Shown: piece after piece, positions 13,801 to 26,960 of the stretch
Position numbering within the stretch: the stretch's first letter is position 1
How the letters are laid out: each line of letters begins with the position of its first letter
Source of the DNA: Zonotrichia leucophrys gambelii
Taxonomy: Eukaryota; Chordata; Aves; Passeriformes; Passerellidae
NCBI RefSeq assembly: GCF_028769735.1
Contig: NC_088177.1
Location: 18,227,599-18,291,598 of the forward strand
DNA length: 64,000 bases
Direction of reading: 5' to 3'
Notes under the pieces: generated by a model
Seen by the model: only the letters and a program-made list of their open reading frames with translations
Databases searched by the model: none
Told to the model about the DNA's origin: nothing
Program-made: the position numbers and the translations under genes

Positions 13801-14031
13801 GACAACATCGCCAACTTTTGCTCAGTCGTGCTGCTACTGCATTCTTGCCTCTTTTCTCTGGGGACTTGGCTCTCCCTTGCATACCAGAGACGCAGTGGTT
13901 TAATGTGGAAAATTGACCATGCTCAGATCCAGACTGAAGGCCCAGGAATTAACAGAACAAGCAAGAAAAATTAATCACCTTGAGTCTAAGCATGACTCAG
14001 GTTGAGTTTCTGGCCACAGATTAAGCAATAT
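7831..14031. other. Non-coding single-copy sequence, no gene seen
   Basis: This is mostly AT-rich unique DNA. Open frames of 60 to 120 codons occur on both strands (the longest are 11183-11545 minus and 13441-13761 plus) without any family motif. A small imperfect hairpin lies at 8747-8781 (stem AGAACT with AGTTCT). No repeat family, RNA gene or promoter was recognised. Confidence 0.55.
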
Positions 14032-14048
14032 GGGGGGGGGGGAGTGGG
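14032..14048 (+). repeat. G11 tract plus GGG: possible G-quadruplex
   Basis: Eleven consecutive G bases (14032-14042) are followed by AGT and then GGG (14046-14048). This satisfies the G3-loop pattern with loops of 1, 1 and 3 bases. It is a simple sequence feature, and homopolymer length can vary between individuals or be mis-sequenced. Confidence 0.85.
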
Positions 14049-17000
14049 AAGTGCAGGCTGTACTTTTCTAGAAGATTTTGTGAAAATCTCAACAAGCACT
14101 TGCGAGAGATGGAGTACACACGGTTGATTCCACATTCTTGCAGACAACATGATCTCTCAAGGTCTTTCCTGGCCTGCATTTCCAGGATTTTAAAACCCAT
14201 CAGAATAAAGGTTCGGGGCAATACAGATCTGGTGGCAAATTGCATCATCCAACATTCTGATTTCACTAATGAAAACCAGCACAAGCAGCACTACTGATGG
14301 AATCAGCTGAATTCTGAACTTCCTTGCTTTTCTGAGATTAGTGAACCCATAACGGTTCTTCAGACTCTTTTTTTTCTTTGTGGTTAAATTTTTTATATCA
14401 AACTTATCATCAGGGAGTTCCTAGAAATAATAGCAAACATGCGTGCATGAGGGTCACACAACTGCTGAAATGTTAATGTCATTTATTCTCTCTGGATTCT
14501 GTAGTTCTCCTGACCTAAGAAGTTTGTACTTTGTTGAACAACAACGGGGGAAGGTTTCTAGAACTCTACTAATTATTCTAAAATAAGGAGATAGCGTGTT
14601 TTTCATTAGCTGCAAAGATACAAAACCCTGGACACACTAAAAGACAGTCACTGCCAGTGTGGAAATTCAAGTACCAGCAAAGCTTCTCCCTAAATATTTG
14701 GCATTTCTACTGCTGCACAGCTTTTGGTTTCATATCATCTGAAGCCCTCAGCTTCCCACCAAGGTATGTTTCTGCTTGCAAGCAATGCCAGACAGCAACA
14801 AACTGGAGCTTTCTGTAGGCTGTGAGGAGCTGGGCTGACCACACAGGTGGGTTCCCTGAGCACAGCCTGCCTGAGCAGTGAAATATACCCCACTGACAAT
14901 ACCTCTTCCCCTCTCCAGTCCTCTCCTGGGTGACCAGTTAACCAGAGGTTCCAAGGAAGTAAGTGGAAGTTTCTCTATCAGGGACCTTCACCTCTCTCAG
15001 GGCAGCCACGGAGCAAACTAAGCAACATCCACTGCTAAGGACTAGTGAATCGTGAAAGAAGAAGGGGAAGAAAAACAAGGGGGAAATTGTTTAAGTCCCT
15101 GACTCTCTAAGCTCAGAGCAGCAGAAGACAAGTTGCTCACCACCCACAGTGACATCAAAAGTGCCTCAGCTCAGCATCCAACACGCAGCTAAGCAGCTGC
15201 CAGGGGCACCACAGAAGGGGAAGGGAGCACATGGAGGCACTGCATATTATGGGAAGAAACACTGTCCACCACCTACATATGTTGCCCTTCAGCTCTTAAA
15301 AATAAAACCCAGTGTACAAGCAGTCCGTATCCACCTTCCCAGTGCCAGTCATAATTTTATAGATGTCACCTCCTGAGGACCACCACAGCTTTTTTATTAT
15401 TTTTTTCATTCTAATATTTATTAAAGGTCAGGATCAGAACTCATCTTGCTGCACGCTTCTATTAATACAACTAGACATAAAGTTAGTTAAAAACTCCTTA
15501 AGTTTTACTAACAGTCATACACAGGCACACAAAGTGAACAAAATGAACGTTTGGCAGTATTTGTGCTGCCCAAATTGAAATTAGTCTGCCCAGGCTGCAC
15601 CTTCAGGCAATGGGGAAGGCTGGGATCCACTAGATGGAAACATGAAGTGCCTAAACCAGAGAAAATGTCCTTTGAGGAAAGTCTCTGCTTTCCTTCACCC
15701 TTATAAGAAATGTTTGAAGTCAGTCACTGCGAAACTCCCCAAAATCACACACACATACACATTCTCCCCCCGCCTCCTGCACAAAGGCTTTGTTTGTTAT
15801 TTCTTACTTCTATCTTTACTAAACAAATGGAATTGCAGGAACCCATTTCTGAAGCCAAACAGTGCAAAGATCATGATTTTCTTCCTATCCACATTCTTCC
15901 AATCCCTTTCCTTTTTTTTTTTTCTGCTGATAAAAGTGAAATTATTTTGGTTTTCTAACAGAAGGAAAAGAGAAAAATTAAACCAAAGCACAAGCTTGTC
16001 ACATAATTTTTTCCAGCAAATCAAAGCCATTTTTTTTCAATTAAAAAATGTTTTGATGAAAAATTACAACTACTTTTCAGTGAAATAGCTTTATAGCTTC
16101 CCTTAATCTTACAGAGACACCCACATAGAGGCTGCATTGTTTAACCAGCTGTAGCATCTTCTCTACAGTCCCACTCTGCACAGCTCCTTGCTGAGCAGTG
16201 AAGATATTTATAGCCTGGATTCCCAGAAGGGAAATCTCTAAGGTGCCACTAATTAGTTCTCCTAATGCACTGTTAATAGAAAGGGGAAACACATCTTATC
16301 TTGTGAATAACAGCTTTGCTGTTGTTTGCCATAGGAAGTAGGATACCCCATGAGTGTTACTCCAGGAATGAATTCCATGGCCAAAATGCGGATCTTCTCG
16401 TGGGGTTTCCCTTCAGCAGGAGGATCCTATTGCCATGTTTGTGGGGAGCAGCAATGACCACATTTGCTTGCACCCCAGAATGAGAACTCTTTATTAGCCC
16501 TGTGCCCTCCATCTGGGTTCTAAGAAGAGAAAATCCAAGATTTGTTCTAGAAAGGAGCCCTGCTGCACCTAGGGCAGGTGCTCAGACAGACTGATGGACA
16601 GTTCTCAAGAGAGAGTTGCAAGTCCCACTGTGATTCCCTCAGCCTGGACATTTTCACAGGTATTTGACCCAAGAAATTAATCTTTCATACCTTCATCTTC
16701 AATAGCAGATGACTTGTGACAGTCCCCCAGTAAGCAAAAGTACTTCCAGTGAGAAATAACTAGTAAGCCACAGTCTCAATCAAATGTGCAGAAAACATCA
16801 TCAAATAATCACAACCTATGTGCTCAGGTACATTTCACTAAGCAGTTACCTGCTGGAGAAACAGTGAATAGATAGTAAAGAAACTCTTCTGGGCACAGGT
16901 AGAGGATGGATTGGTCTTACTGTCCTGATCCATAAAGATAGAAGCCTTTGCAAGTTTTCCAGATCCTGCACTAAACTATTTGCATCCCCAACAGCACCAT

Positions 17001-19258
17001 TAAAACACCCACCACAAATCAGCTTAGCTCACCACCATCTCTCAGCCCCTTTCAGAATCAGCGGCTGCCATCCAGCAGGCCCTGCCCCTGCAGGCACACT
17101 GTACCTCACCCTGTAGGAGATGTTGTGCCTCCTTGTTGCCAGGAAGGCAGTCATTAATTAGCGTTCTGCCATGGCTCAAACCTCCACCCTGTGTTCATCT
17201 TTTTACATCAAGCACAAATTCACGTGGCTGAGCATCTGGACAAGTACATTCACAAGAACAGTGGAATAAGAAGTGAAAATTTCAAAAGAAAACAAGATAC
17301 TTTCTAAACCCTTACAATCTTGCAATGCTAAGTGTCATTAAAGATGGGTTTGAAAAGCTTACCCGTGCCTACATCTACCTATGAGCTTGTCCAAGTTAAC
17401 TAGCTGTAAATTAACAGCAATGGAAGCCTGAGAGAACACTCAAATTACAAACAGACAGGCAACGGTACTGGAAAAGTCTGTCTTCATGAAGGAAAAACAT
17501 TTCAAAGAGAAAAAAATCACAATGACATTAAAAAAAAGTGGGATTTTGATGCATCAGTGCAATGGTCTTCACCTGCCACAGTTTTAGGGAAGGGAGAGGA
17601 AGTTACACTAGGCAAATATAGCATAGTGAATAAAAATAATAATGATTTGTGATAAATTCAAGCCACATTCATGTTTGGCAGCTTTCTCATCATGCCAAGA
17701 ATTTATCCAACGCCCCTTTTATTTATGATGAAACAAAAGTGACATAACACTTTGTCATGAAAGAATGCTGTAAATGATGCTCTTATAATTATATACACTG
17801 TTGTTCTTGAAACAACTCTCCAGTAATTTATGTTTATAGTTCTACACATGCTGCAGAAGTGGATATAAAATGCAGCTGTGGTCAACAACCATGTGATTTC
17901 AGTCTGATGCTAGCTCAACATTAAGCCTGGAAGAAGAAAGAGGGAATACATACTCCAAGAGCTTTCCCCCATACTCAATTTTTGCAATGTTATTGAAGCA
18001 CTGGCCTACCAAAACCCAGATGTTTACAGTCAGGCTACAAAAAAGGGGAACATCCTGGGGGCAAAATCTAAACACCAATGTATCTCTGGAGCAGATGAGC
18101 AACAGCAGAAAATCCTGATTTCTATGGAAAATTTGGGGAATACTTGTACATTATATTGTCTTTCCAGTATCTCACAGCACCATTGGGACTGAGTGATTCC
18201 TCTTAGCTACAGAGGGACCTTTAGGTTGCCTCAAGAGCCTAACATGTCAATAACAGCAGCTAGGTTTGTCTCTGCTTTCCATCCCCTACTCATTTTTCCT
18301 AGCTCCTCAAATGTTGTTGAAGCTAACATTCACAGACTTCTGAAAACTACTATTCTTACACTTCACTACAGTGAGCATAAACAAGAACACAGCCAATGAT
18401 ATGAGAGAATTTTCTGCTATTTGGGGCCCTCAGAAAATAATTGAGTTTGCAGTGCTAATAAGAATGAATTCTACCTCCCCTTTTTCCTGGTCATCCTTTC
18501 CAATAGAGCCACTGAGCTTTATTCACCACAATTGTAAGTGCCAAAGGAAGGATTTGTCGAGGCCCTCCAGGTTAGGAAGTAAGGGTGTCAAGGATGTGAA
18601 AATTCAGACATGAAAGAGCTGTAAGATACCAGGACACCTTTCCACTGAGCTCAGCCAGTTTAAGTAAATGAATCCATTGGAGCAGAGGCAGTCAACTGCA
18701 CGGTGCAGAAGCCAAAAAAGGATCAAGGCTACTGTGAACTGTGTCCATACAGCAACTGCAAGGTTATTAAAGGAGATACATGGATAGCGACATAAACAGA
18801 AGCTCATGTGTTACTTCAGAGAAAAGTAATGACAGGAACACTGAGAACTGTTTGCACTTATATAGGCAAAGAACATAAAATGCAAAGACGATCAAAGAAG
18901 AAACAGGCTTATCCAAAAATGGACAAATATATGTTCTGCTCTTTGTTTTTAGTGGATTTAACATACAAATATTTTTCACTTTTTAGGTTTTTAAACCCTC
19001 CCCCACATTTTACTTTCCACATTTATAAACTTAATACCTCACTTCTTCCTGAAATTCAAAATCTTGCTGGGTCCAGAAGTCTCCAGAGTTACAGGCCAAA
19101 TGCAATTCTGGTCACACACATTTAGGTTGAGGATCAGGGAAGGATCCTCTGTGTTTTGCTAAACAAAGCATGCAGCCCATGAATGAGGAACCTCTATCTT
19201 TTTCCTCTGGCTTTCTTTCAACACACAAGTTTGGTCCACTTCTTAAGATTTCTGACAT
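14049..19258. other. Non-coding single-copy sequence, no gene seen
   Basis: This is unique, mostly AT-rich DNA. A T12 run lies at 15912-15923 and explains the Phe/Lys-rich frames around 15642-16088 on both strands. TCATTAATTAGCG near 17151 is a homeodomain-type word. No domain-bearing frame, RNA gene or named repeat was seen. Confidence 0.55.
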
Positions 19259-19520
19259 TCAAATAAAATCATCCTTTGAGTTCAGATGATTAGGAGAGCC
19301 AAAAGGCATTGTTTTAGTTTTTGCTACATTTAAAACCAGTTTGTTTTCCTTGAACCAGTCTGTCAAAGTCTTTTTGCAGTTCAGGCGTTATGTGAGAAAC
19401 AGATTTGCCATTAAAATGCACAGTCGTGCCATCTGTATAAAAATGTATAGCACAGTAATGACATAGCCTTGCAAAATCATTAATAAAAAGAAAAAAACAG
19501 GAATGACTGACACTACTCAA
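19259..19520 (-). mobile_element. Decayed L2-like LINE reverse-transcriptase fragment
   Basis: This is a non-LTR retrotransposon RT palm fragment on the minus strand. In one frame FFLFINDFARLCHYCAIHFYTDGTT is visible: FINDF at about 19474-19488 matches the LYINDL block, and YTDG at 19428-19439 sits where the catalytic YADD/FADD box belongs. It continues to LQKDFDRL. At about 19357-19366 the frame shifts, and the second frame reads DWFKENKLVLNVAKTKTM then PFGSPN down to a stop at 19259-19261. That matches the family block WxxxNKLxLNxxKTKxMxFG. CR1 elements usually have a different wording there (RWAEANxMxFNxxKCxVLHxG), so an L2/Rex-like source is favoured, although a divergent CR1 cannot be excluded. 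Both the damaged catalytic box and the frameshift show it is dead. Upstream of 19520 (plus-strand direction) the similarity disappears. Confidence 0.72.
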
Positions 19521-20809
19521 CTCAGGGAGGGGGGAGGATAGAGGGGAGAGACATTGACACCTTTGACTGACAAAGGGGGGAAGAGACAGCCCTGTGAAGA
19601 GAAACAGATTGATGCTTCTCCCAGATTCTTTGTCTTCCTGACAGAGAATGGGCAGCAGCACAGGCCACCTACTTGCTGCGCTAACGCCTGCAGCATGTTA
19701 GGCCAAAAGCTTTGGTGAAGTTAGCTAAGAAAGATTTCCACTACATTTTCATTATTTTGGGCATGCTTGCAAGAGCTCGTTATTAAATACCTGCTCAGAA
19801 ATCCCACTTCACCAGAGTTGCTCCTCTGCTGACCAGCACAGGCAGGTGCCCCACATTCGGTCCCCCTGCAGCTCTCCCAGCCAGACTGTCACTGCCTTGT
19901 GCTGCTCAGGGAGCCTTCCCCTGGCAGCACAGCTGCCTGCAACACCCCTGATTTTGAGCCTTTGTACAGTCTAGGCCAAACCCTGAGGGCTGACAGCCCC
20001 CCCTGCCCCACTGCTTCTCAACTGGATCGCTACCTGCATACCCCTGCTTCTCCAGTCATCCTGCTCACACCAGAGCTTTGTGTGTTTAAATGCTGGCGGG
20101 CACTCAGCTCTTTTCACTCCCCGGCAGAAGCAACGTTATAGTGGCAATATACTTCGGGTTCACCCTCAGTGGGACTGTACCGTGAGCTGAGGGAACCAGC
20201 AGCAGCAGCAGTGCAGAGTTCACTCAGTGGCCTGGGAAAGGAGCACTGGCTGCTGGCAGTCCCCACATCACACCTATTAGATAGGATTTGGGTTCAGGGT
20301 TTACGTGTGTTGGTCCCACCTCATTCTGACAAGCCAGCAGGAGACTGTGATTCACAGAGGGAGACGTGCTAGTCTTCCAAAAATATGCCTGGAAGGAAAG
20401 AACTGATGAGGGCATCTGAAAAAGACGCACATATGGTTTTTTTGATGGCTAAATAGCAACCAGTTCTTTAGACTTTTCCTCAGGTCACACAGGTGAATGT
20501 TTTCCCTAGGCAGAAGCCTTCTAAAAATACCATGAAAAAGATTCATTTTTGGCTATGTGGAGTTTAACAAGTGTCCCTTAAGCTTTGTTTACCCATCATC
20601 TTGTCAACGTGGCATATGCATCTCTTCTCTATCAACTACGTGCTCCACCCTTTGCGTCTGGCTGAGCGCTGAGAGCCGACTGAGCCCACAGCCTCCCAAC
20701 AGTCCCAGGGCACAGCCCAGGTCTCCTGACAAATCTGGGAATGTGTGCTGAAACTGCAAAAGCATCAAAACAATGAAAGCCAGAAGAACATCTTTACAAG
20801 GCATTTGCT
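19521..20809. other. Non-coding, partly GC-rich sequence beside the L2-like relic
   Basis: From about 19790 to 20380 the sequence is GC-richer and gives short open frames on both strands (for example 19899-20141 and 20169-20372 plus) with no recognisable motif. The stretch immediately after 19520 is G/A-rich on the plus strand and could be the unalignable rest of the LINE relic, but I cannot show this. Confidence 0.5.
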
Positions 20810-21560
20810 AGCATTCACCCCAGGGACTTTGCTATCATTTGAGAGAAAACATTGTAATTGTGGCAGAATTATAGATTACAGTTTTACTCGGACTTCCTAA
20901 AGTTAACCTCTACCATTATGGACCTAAATTTGGAGCAGTCCATTGTGCCACTTGGAGGAAAGCCGCTAGTTCAGCACTAGCAACTTCACTTGTATAAAAG
21001 GAACTTTTTTAATGATGATTCGTGTTTCATAAGCATTGCACTATTTTTAGCAAGATGAGAAAGTAAAGCATGCCTCCTTTTAAATCTGGTTTTTACTGCA
21101 CCCTGTAATTTATGGTGATATAATAAGTAATTTGAAAATAAAGATTTGAGACAACATTTTAGCATTAGTGTTTTTAAGACAAAACAAACATTCAAAATAA
21201 AACCTAAACCACAGCAATGAAATCTATCATTAAATGCCTACTTTCTGCTAAATTTGTAGCTATGGCAGCTTAAATCTCAAACATTTGTTGTGACCTCTTG
21301 CAAAGTAAAAATAATCATATTATTCATTGTGGTTCAAGACCAATATAGGACATTATTTCATCCTGGCCATAAATATTCAGGGAATTATATAGCGTATCTT
21401 TAAAAATTGTATTAATTAATCTTTGTTGAGTCCAAGTGACTGCTGGTTTCAGAAAGAAATGTATATCACCTCGATGTATTTGCTTTATTTGTGAAGACTA
21501 GCACTTTTTAGGCTCATTTATGCATAATACATCAGATGTGACCTGTTTAATCAATGCCAA
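20810..21560. other. Candidate conserved non-coding region, AT-rich
   Basis: About 750 bases of AT-rich, non-repetitive sequence with no useful open frame. It has many words typical of conserved vertebrate non-coding DNA: runs such as TAATTTATGGTG (near 21106), TATTAATTAATC (near 21410), GCCATAAATATTCA (near 21366) and TTTGCATAAT-like POU/homeodomain motifs (TATGCATAAT near 21521). The low repeat content over this length and sustained AT-richness are the evidence. Conservation is inferred and was not tested. Confidence 0.25.
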
Positions 21561-24500
21561 AGTTCTTCTGAATTAGTATCTGTGTGCGAGTTTCAAACAC
21601 AAAGGCTTTTGACTGTTCATGGAAAAATTCAGACACACTTTTTCTCTTGTTCACTGTGTAAAAGCTGCTACTGTACCGTGGTGCCAAACTCAAAGTTACA
21701 CTGCAGTGAATAATACATGCCAAGCAGTTCAACACAGTCCATTACATTTCTCAGACAGCACTCATGTCCCACCACACAGAACCTCACATACTCCCATTTA
21801 TCACATAGTTGTTTTTCTGAGATACAGAGAGTCCTCTCTGCATGGGAACCAGCCCTAGGTATGGACATAGGCACATGGCAGCTCTCCCTACCAACACACT
21901 TCACAAAAGCCACCTCTCTGCCTCATTTCTATTTTCTCCCACCTTTAATATCACTTAGGAATTGCATTACGTGGTCATTAAGAGAACTGTTCTCTTACCT
22001 TGACTTTAGGAAATTGAAATGTCTTATTCAAAATTTTCCAGAAACCATTATGTAAGACTTCCAACTTGCTGCTATGAATTTTCAAGGCCAAGCACCATAG
22101 GAGACTGGCTGAACACCAGAGACCTTCTTCAAACAACGAAGGGAATTTGTGAAGTTTACCATTTGTTTTCCTCCTGTGATTTCTGAAAAAGGTAACATTT
22201 AGAGAAGAAGAACTAAAGGGATTTTGCCTTAAAATCTCCATCTTTTGAGCTTCAAACTCAAATATCTAAGCATTGCTCCCTTCATTCTTCAAATCCACCA
22301 TGGACCTGTAGTATGAGCCATCCGAGCACAGTACAAAGCATGCCTGTAGCCATACATGAACTAGAACTTTAATTTGCATGCACATCTCATCAGGAGAAGG
22401 TTTTTTCTGTTAGAAAAACAAATTACTTGATTTCAAGAAGCCAGAGACAAGTGAGCATGTATTTCGGAGGGCATCTAGAGTCTGATCTGCCAATCAGATC
22501 CAAAACTGGCAAGCAAATTCATATTTTAGAAGAGGCCAACAAAACAGAAATGGCTACCACAGCATGGATACAACCAAATTTTCCACAAGTAGAAGATCAC
22601 TTTTGGCTCAAAAATAATATTTAGTCATTGAAATTATTCTCTGAATTCAAGAACTTTCTGGGGCTCTTGTCAAACCCAGTCTAACAGGCCAGAGCACTTA
22701 AGCCTAGAAAACTGGATTCAGACTCCTGTGGCTGAAGATCCTCAGTCTGCCTCTCGAGCAGCACATGTGAGCTGTACAGCAGAAAAGGCAAAGATTGACA
22801 TTCTCTCTGGGTTTACACCCATACCAGCCTGCTGACTTCTGTGTGGCTTGGCAGGTGCAAACAAGAAGAGAGTTTCTCTCTTGCTTTTTTATTTTTTGAG
22901 TTCCCAAACCCTTTTGTTGTTTTAGACCAAGAAAAATATGCACTTTTAAAGAAAGAAAAAAACTCTAATAATTTTTGTTCTCTTTCACCTCTTACGTAAA
23001 TGACTCATGTAAATCATAAGCTGAAACTTTGAAATTAATATAGTTGAAGATCTATATGTTTAGCATGGCTTTTTTTGTACCATACAAAATAAAATTTCTA
23101 CCAACTCATGTTTTGTCCAATTCTTAAAGTTTTTAAAGAAAATGGTAAGGAACTTCACCAAAACATAGGTTTCATGGGGAAAATAAATGTTTTCTTTCTG
23201 AAATAATAAATCCTATTTAAGCTGTCATTGTAGTAGTACTTGTTAAACTGGGAGAAGATACAGAAAATTCTCAAACATATTGATATCATTTAAAAACAAA
23301 CAGGGTGAACAGAAAGGAAACCAATTCACTTTTAACTTTCATTAAAAAACAACCCGACTTCAAAAACACTAGATGTTCATGAAAATATATTTTCACTTAG
23401 AGGCTAAAACCATATACTTATTCTCTTTTGAGTCTCATGTAATCTATAATCCACATTTCAAAAAAAAGAAATGGCAAAATGCATTCATAAACACAAGTGC
23501 CAATATGTATGTTTCTGAAAAAAGCTAGTAATTTAAGACTCTTAAGATTCTTAAGTGTTTCCCAAAGAATGTTATTAAAAACTGTTGCAAGAAAAATAAC
23601 GCTAGTAAACACCTTTATGATTAAATAACAGTGTGGAAGGCATGGTCACAAAAGAACATGGACCTACAGCCAAGGACAATTGCTTTTCTATGCTTAAATC
23701 ATTTATGAAACACAAGGTATGGTGTTTATGTGGTTTGGCTAAGACTGGTGTGGATTTTTTTAAAGAAATTATTCTCACAAGGCTAATGAATTATAATATA
23801 TTTTGCCTCAAACTGCATTCCATAACACATATTTTATACAGAGGATGTATGATGTATTCAAGGCTTGCTTTCCCCATAAATTGATGGATCAACAAACATC
23901 TCCATATTGTGTAAGGTACTGTTGTCTGGTTGCATCTAAGAAAAGGTTATTTGCTCAGAGCATTGTGAAGTTATGGGAGGAGGAGGAGGAGGTACACTAG
24001 CCAAGGAATCCTTTTGTGACGATTCAAGAAAACAGACAATCATCCAACCAAAGACTTGCCAGGCATGGAAGTTCACAGGTCACTGGTTCAGAGCCTGCAG
24101 TACACTCTCCTACACAGAATACAATGCAGAACAGAAGCATGCTCAAAACACAGAGTAGTTTGAAAGATAGAAGAGGTCTTTTCTACTTTTTTTGGATTGA
24201 GCTTAGCCTAGGAACATAAGCCCTTGAACTATTATTGTTTAATGGCCGCAACTTGCCTTGGATGAGTAGGGAAACCCAAAGACAGGCTTTGTAATTTCTG
24301 CAAAATTCCTCATGCTGTGCTGTTTTCAAGACTCGGAGCTCTCTACTGTAACTATCAAAGCCAAACCACACAATCTACCAGGCTGCCAACCTTTCCACTG
24401 CCATGGCACAGATACTGGAAAGCCTTGTGGCACCTGGTTCTGCTCTAAACTGTAAGGCACGACCGACTCCCTGTAAACCCAGAGGCCAGCAGATGACAGA

Positions 24501-26300
24501 ACAATGTCTAGGAGAAGATTCACTGTCAAGCATTCATCCAGACCTGCTCTCTACATTCCCAAGTGGATCAGCATGACTGAATTGCTTCCACAAATCAATT
24601 TGGTATCTGCCAGGCATGTCTGTGACTGTGCTCGTCATTCACTCTGCAGCTGCGAATCACACAGGGTACAGATCATGGTGACCACACAGGGAGGCTCAGG
24701 AGCCCATTTCCCAATGCAGCTTCACCTCTGAAGGAGGCCCCTTTCACAACCTAACCACTCACTTCTCCTCTGGCACACACCACTCCTCCTTCCTTCCAGT
24801 GGCCTCTGGCTGCACTTGCTCCCCTAAGACGGCCAAGGGACTGCATTGACTTGAATTAGACACGCAGGTAAATTCCTGCAGCAGACTCAGCAGACCCAAC
24901 TAAATTTGCTGCAAGCTTTTCAGCTCTCCCTACTTCAGCAGTGCCCTATTTTAGTTTTCAGCTGTTGGCTCAAAGGGAGCAACAGAAGAAAGCACAGGTC
25001 GTGTGATCTCTTGTGAGAGGGATGCAGAAAACACAAGCCTAAGTGAGCTTAGTAACAGGAACAGACTGCCTGCAAAGGGGACTGTGTGATGGCAGCAAGC
25101 TGCCCAGCAATCAGAGTCCTCTCTATGGGAAGCAAACTTGTTTTGGGGAAGAGAAATACACAGACTTGCAAGCCTGGCCATTCCCAAGGAAAAGCAGAAT
25201 CCTGCTGAGCCCAAGCAGCGCTCCCTGCAAGCTGTGGGGCACCGCCTACTTCTGTACCTGCAAAGCTCCATGTGGACATCAGAGCCGGGAAAAGTACTGC
25301 AGCCTCCGATAGTCTTCTAAAACTGTAAATCACTTTTCTCTCTCAAAGTCATTTCAGAGCTATTGTGTAATACAGAGGGAGAAAAAAACCCTTTTCTTTT
25401 CCTAAAAAGCAGGCTTTCGCACCACCTACAACCCAGGATTAAACTTCAGAGGCAGCTACACAAAGAAAAGGATTTCTGTAAAGAAATCAATCAATCATTC
25501 GTCAAGTGTGGGTTCAGCACCTCTGAAAACCAGGCCGTTTCTCAGGTACATGAAGATATGAGATCTTTATTTAAACCACCCTCAAACTGTTTCACTCAAG
25601 TCTCAGGAAACTGTGACCTAAATGCCTTTATAGAGCTTAGATTTCAATACTAGCCTCTTTGGGGCTGAAACACCGCTTCTCAGTATCTCCAGCTCACCTT
25701 TCCTTTCAAAGGAAAACCACTGCCCAGGGACAAGCCAGACAGCTCTCACTGCATCAGCTGTGCCAGGGGCTACAGGGCTTGGTGTTATGTATAGCCATCT
25801 TACAGGTTACATGCTGGAAGCTTTCAGAAATCTAAATACTCAGGAAAAAGGGCCTTTGACATACTGTCCTCTGTCCCTCACTTTTGACAACCTTCTCCTT
25901 TTTTACATACTGTGAAGCCCATTATTATAATTAACTGCCTGTAACAAAGTGATCCAAAGTCAATCTGGTGTTTCTAAACTTTTAAGACGCTTCATTGTTT
26001 TATAGGCATGGTCAGGGCTCCTGAACAGTCAGATCCCACTTCTATCAATATTTTGTTACTTTTTTATTGTATGTACTCAAGCAGAGTAGGTGGGACTGAT
26101 CAATCGACATCTGCAGTACATTGTGAGTAACTGAAGATAACATCACCTTACCTGGAATGACTTCAGTCCTTTGCAATAAAGATATTCAAACTCTTAAATT
26201 TTTAATGGTACACTGGAAATAATTTTATGGTTCAGACCAAAGGATCAAATCAAAGCATTTCACCAATTTCAATACATGTTATTTAGAAGTCTCTGTCACA
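21561..26300. other. Non-coding single-copy sequence, no gene seen
   Basis: This is unique DNA. It includes a short (GGA)n run at about 23975-23993 and AT-rich stretches at 22960-23600 and 25900-26300. Open frames such as 21717-22055 plus, 24951-25271 minus and 25043-25312 plus overlap each other on opposite strands and show no domain. Nothing is nameable as a repeat or RNA. Confidence 0.55.
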
Positions 26301-26960
26301 CCAGATGGTCTTAAAGCAGGGAGAGGGCTATAAACCAAGAGGTAAAACTAGTGCTATTGTAGGCAGTTCTAAAGTGGAGCTGGAGCTGCACCAGGCCAGG
26401 CCAGGCCTGAGCAGGGAAGCAGGAGCAAGGTCCCATGAGCAGGGGACAGTGATCCATGGTGCCCTCCCAGGGGGCTGCCTCCTCACTCACCTCAGGGTCT
26501 GAAAGAACTGGCGGTGGGCTGCAAAAGCAGCTCTGGAGGACACCCGCAAGTCCCCTCCCAGTGGAGCACTGCCCCTTCAGGTGGCTTTGCACCTGCAGCG
26601 GCCAACCTGCGCATGTGATCCTGTCTCAAACCTACACGTGGGAAAGCCACACGGGCACTGCCCTGCCCAGAGCCTGTTGCTCTACTGGGGCTGCATGCAG
26701 GAGAGACGGATGCATGAGCTGCCCGACATCAGACAGGTCTGAGCAGATGGCCATGTGCTCTGCTACATCCCCGCGCAGAAAAAACATTTTTATTATCAGG
26801 CAAGGAGTGTTTGTAGTCTCAATATATGCTGCTCTTTGCTTGGGGCTGCTGACAGAGGTATCACTGGAGGGCCATGATTTACCACCTTCATATTTATTTA
26901 CATTTATGCCTCGAGAAAAGTGGCAATTTGCCAGATTTGAAAGTGCTTAATCAGATCTGA
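26301..26960. other. GC-richer block with a 164-codon open frame, probably not a gene
   Basis: The frame at 26456-26950 (plus) is the second longest in the window. Its product is Ser/Thr/Cys-rich at first, then has one hydrophobic stretch (IRQGVFVVSIYAALCLGLL) that could span a membrane. There is no signal peptide at the start, no homologous family I recognise, no plausible upstream promoter and no polyadenylation signal close after the stop. An overlapping 93-codon frame runs on the minus strand at 26311-26592. I treat both as chance frames. Confidence 0.4.

Noticed and set aside
15642..16088. 148-codon plus-strand frame rich in Phe, Lys and Leu
   Set aside because: It is driven by T-rich sequence including T12 at 15912, with no domain.
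26446..26466. RE1/REST-like core GCACCATGGA on the minus strand
   Set aside because: Only the 10-base core agrees. Both ends of the 21-base element mismatch.
26485..26493. Strong splice-donor-like sequence on the minus strand (GAG then GTGAGT)
   Set aside because: No good acceptor upstream and the flanking frame is unrecognised. Donor-like 9-mers are expected by chance in 64 kb.
26456..26950. 164-codon plus-strand open frame with one hydrophobic stretch
   Set aside because: The composition follows the local GC-rich block and then an AT-rich one, no domain was recognised, and there is no supporting gene structure.
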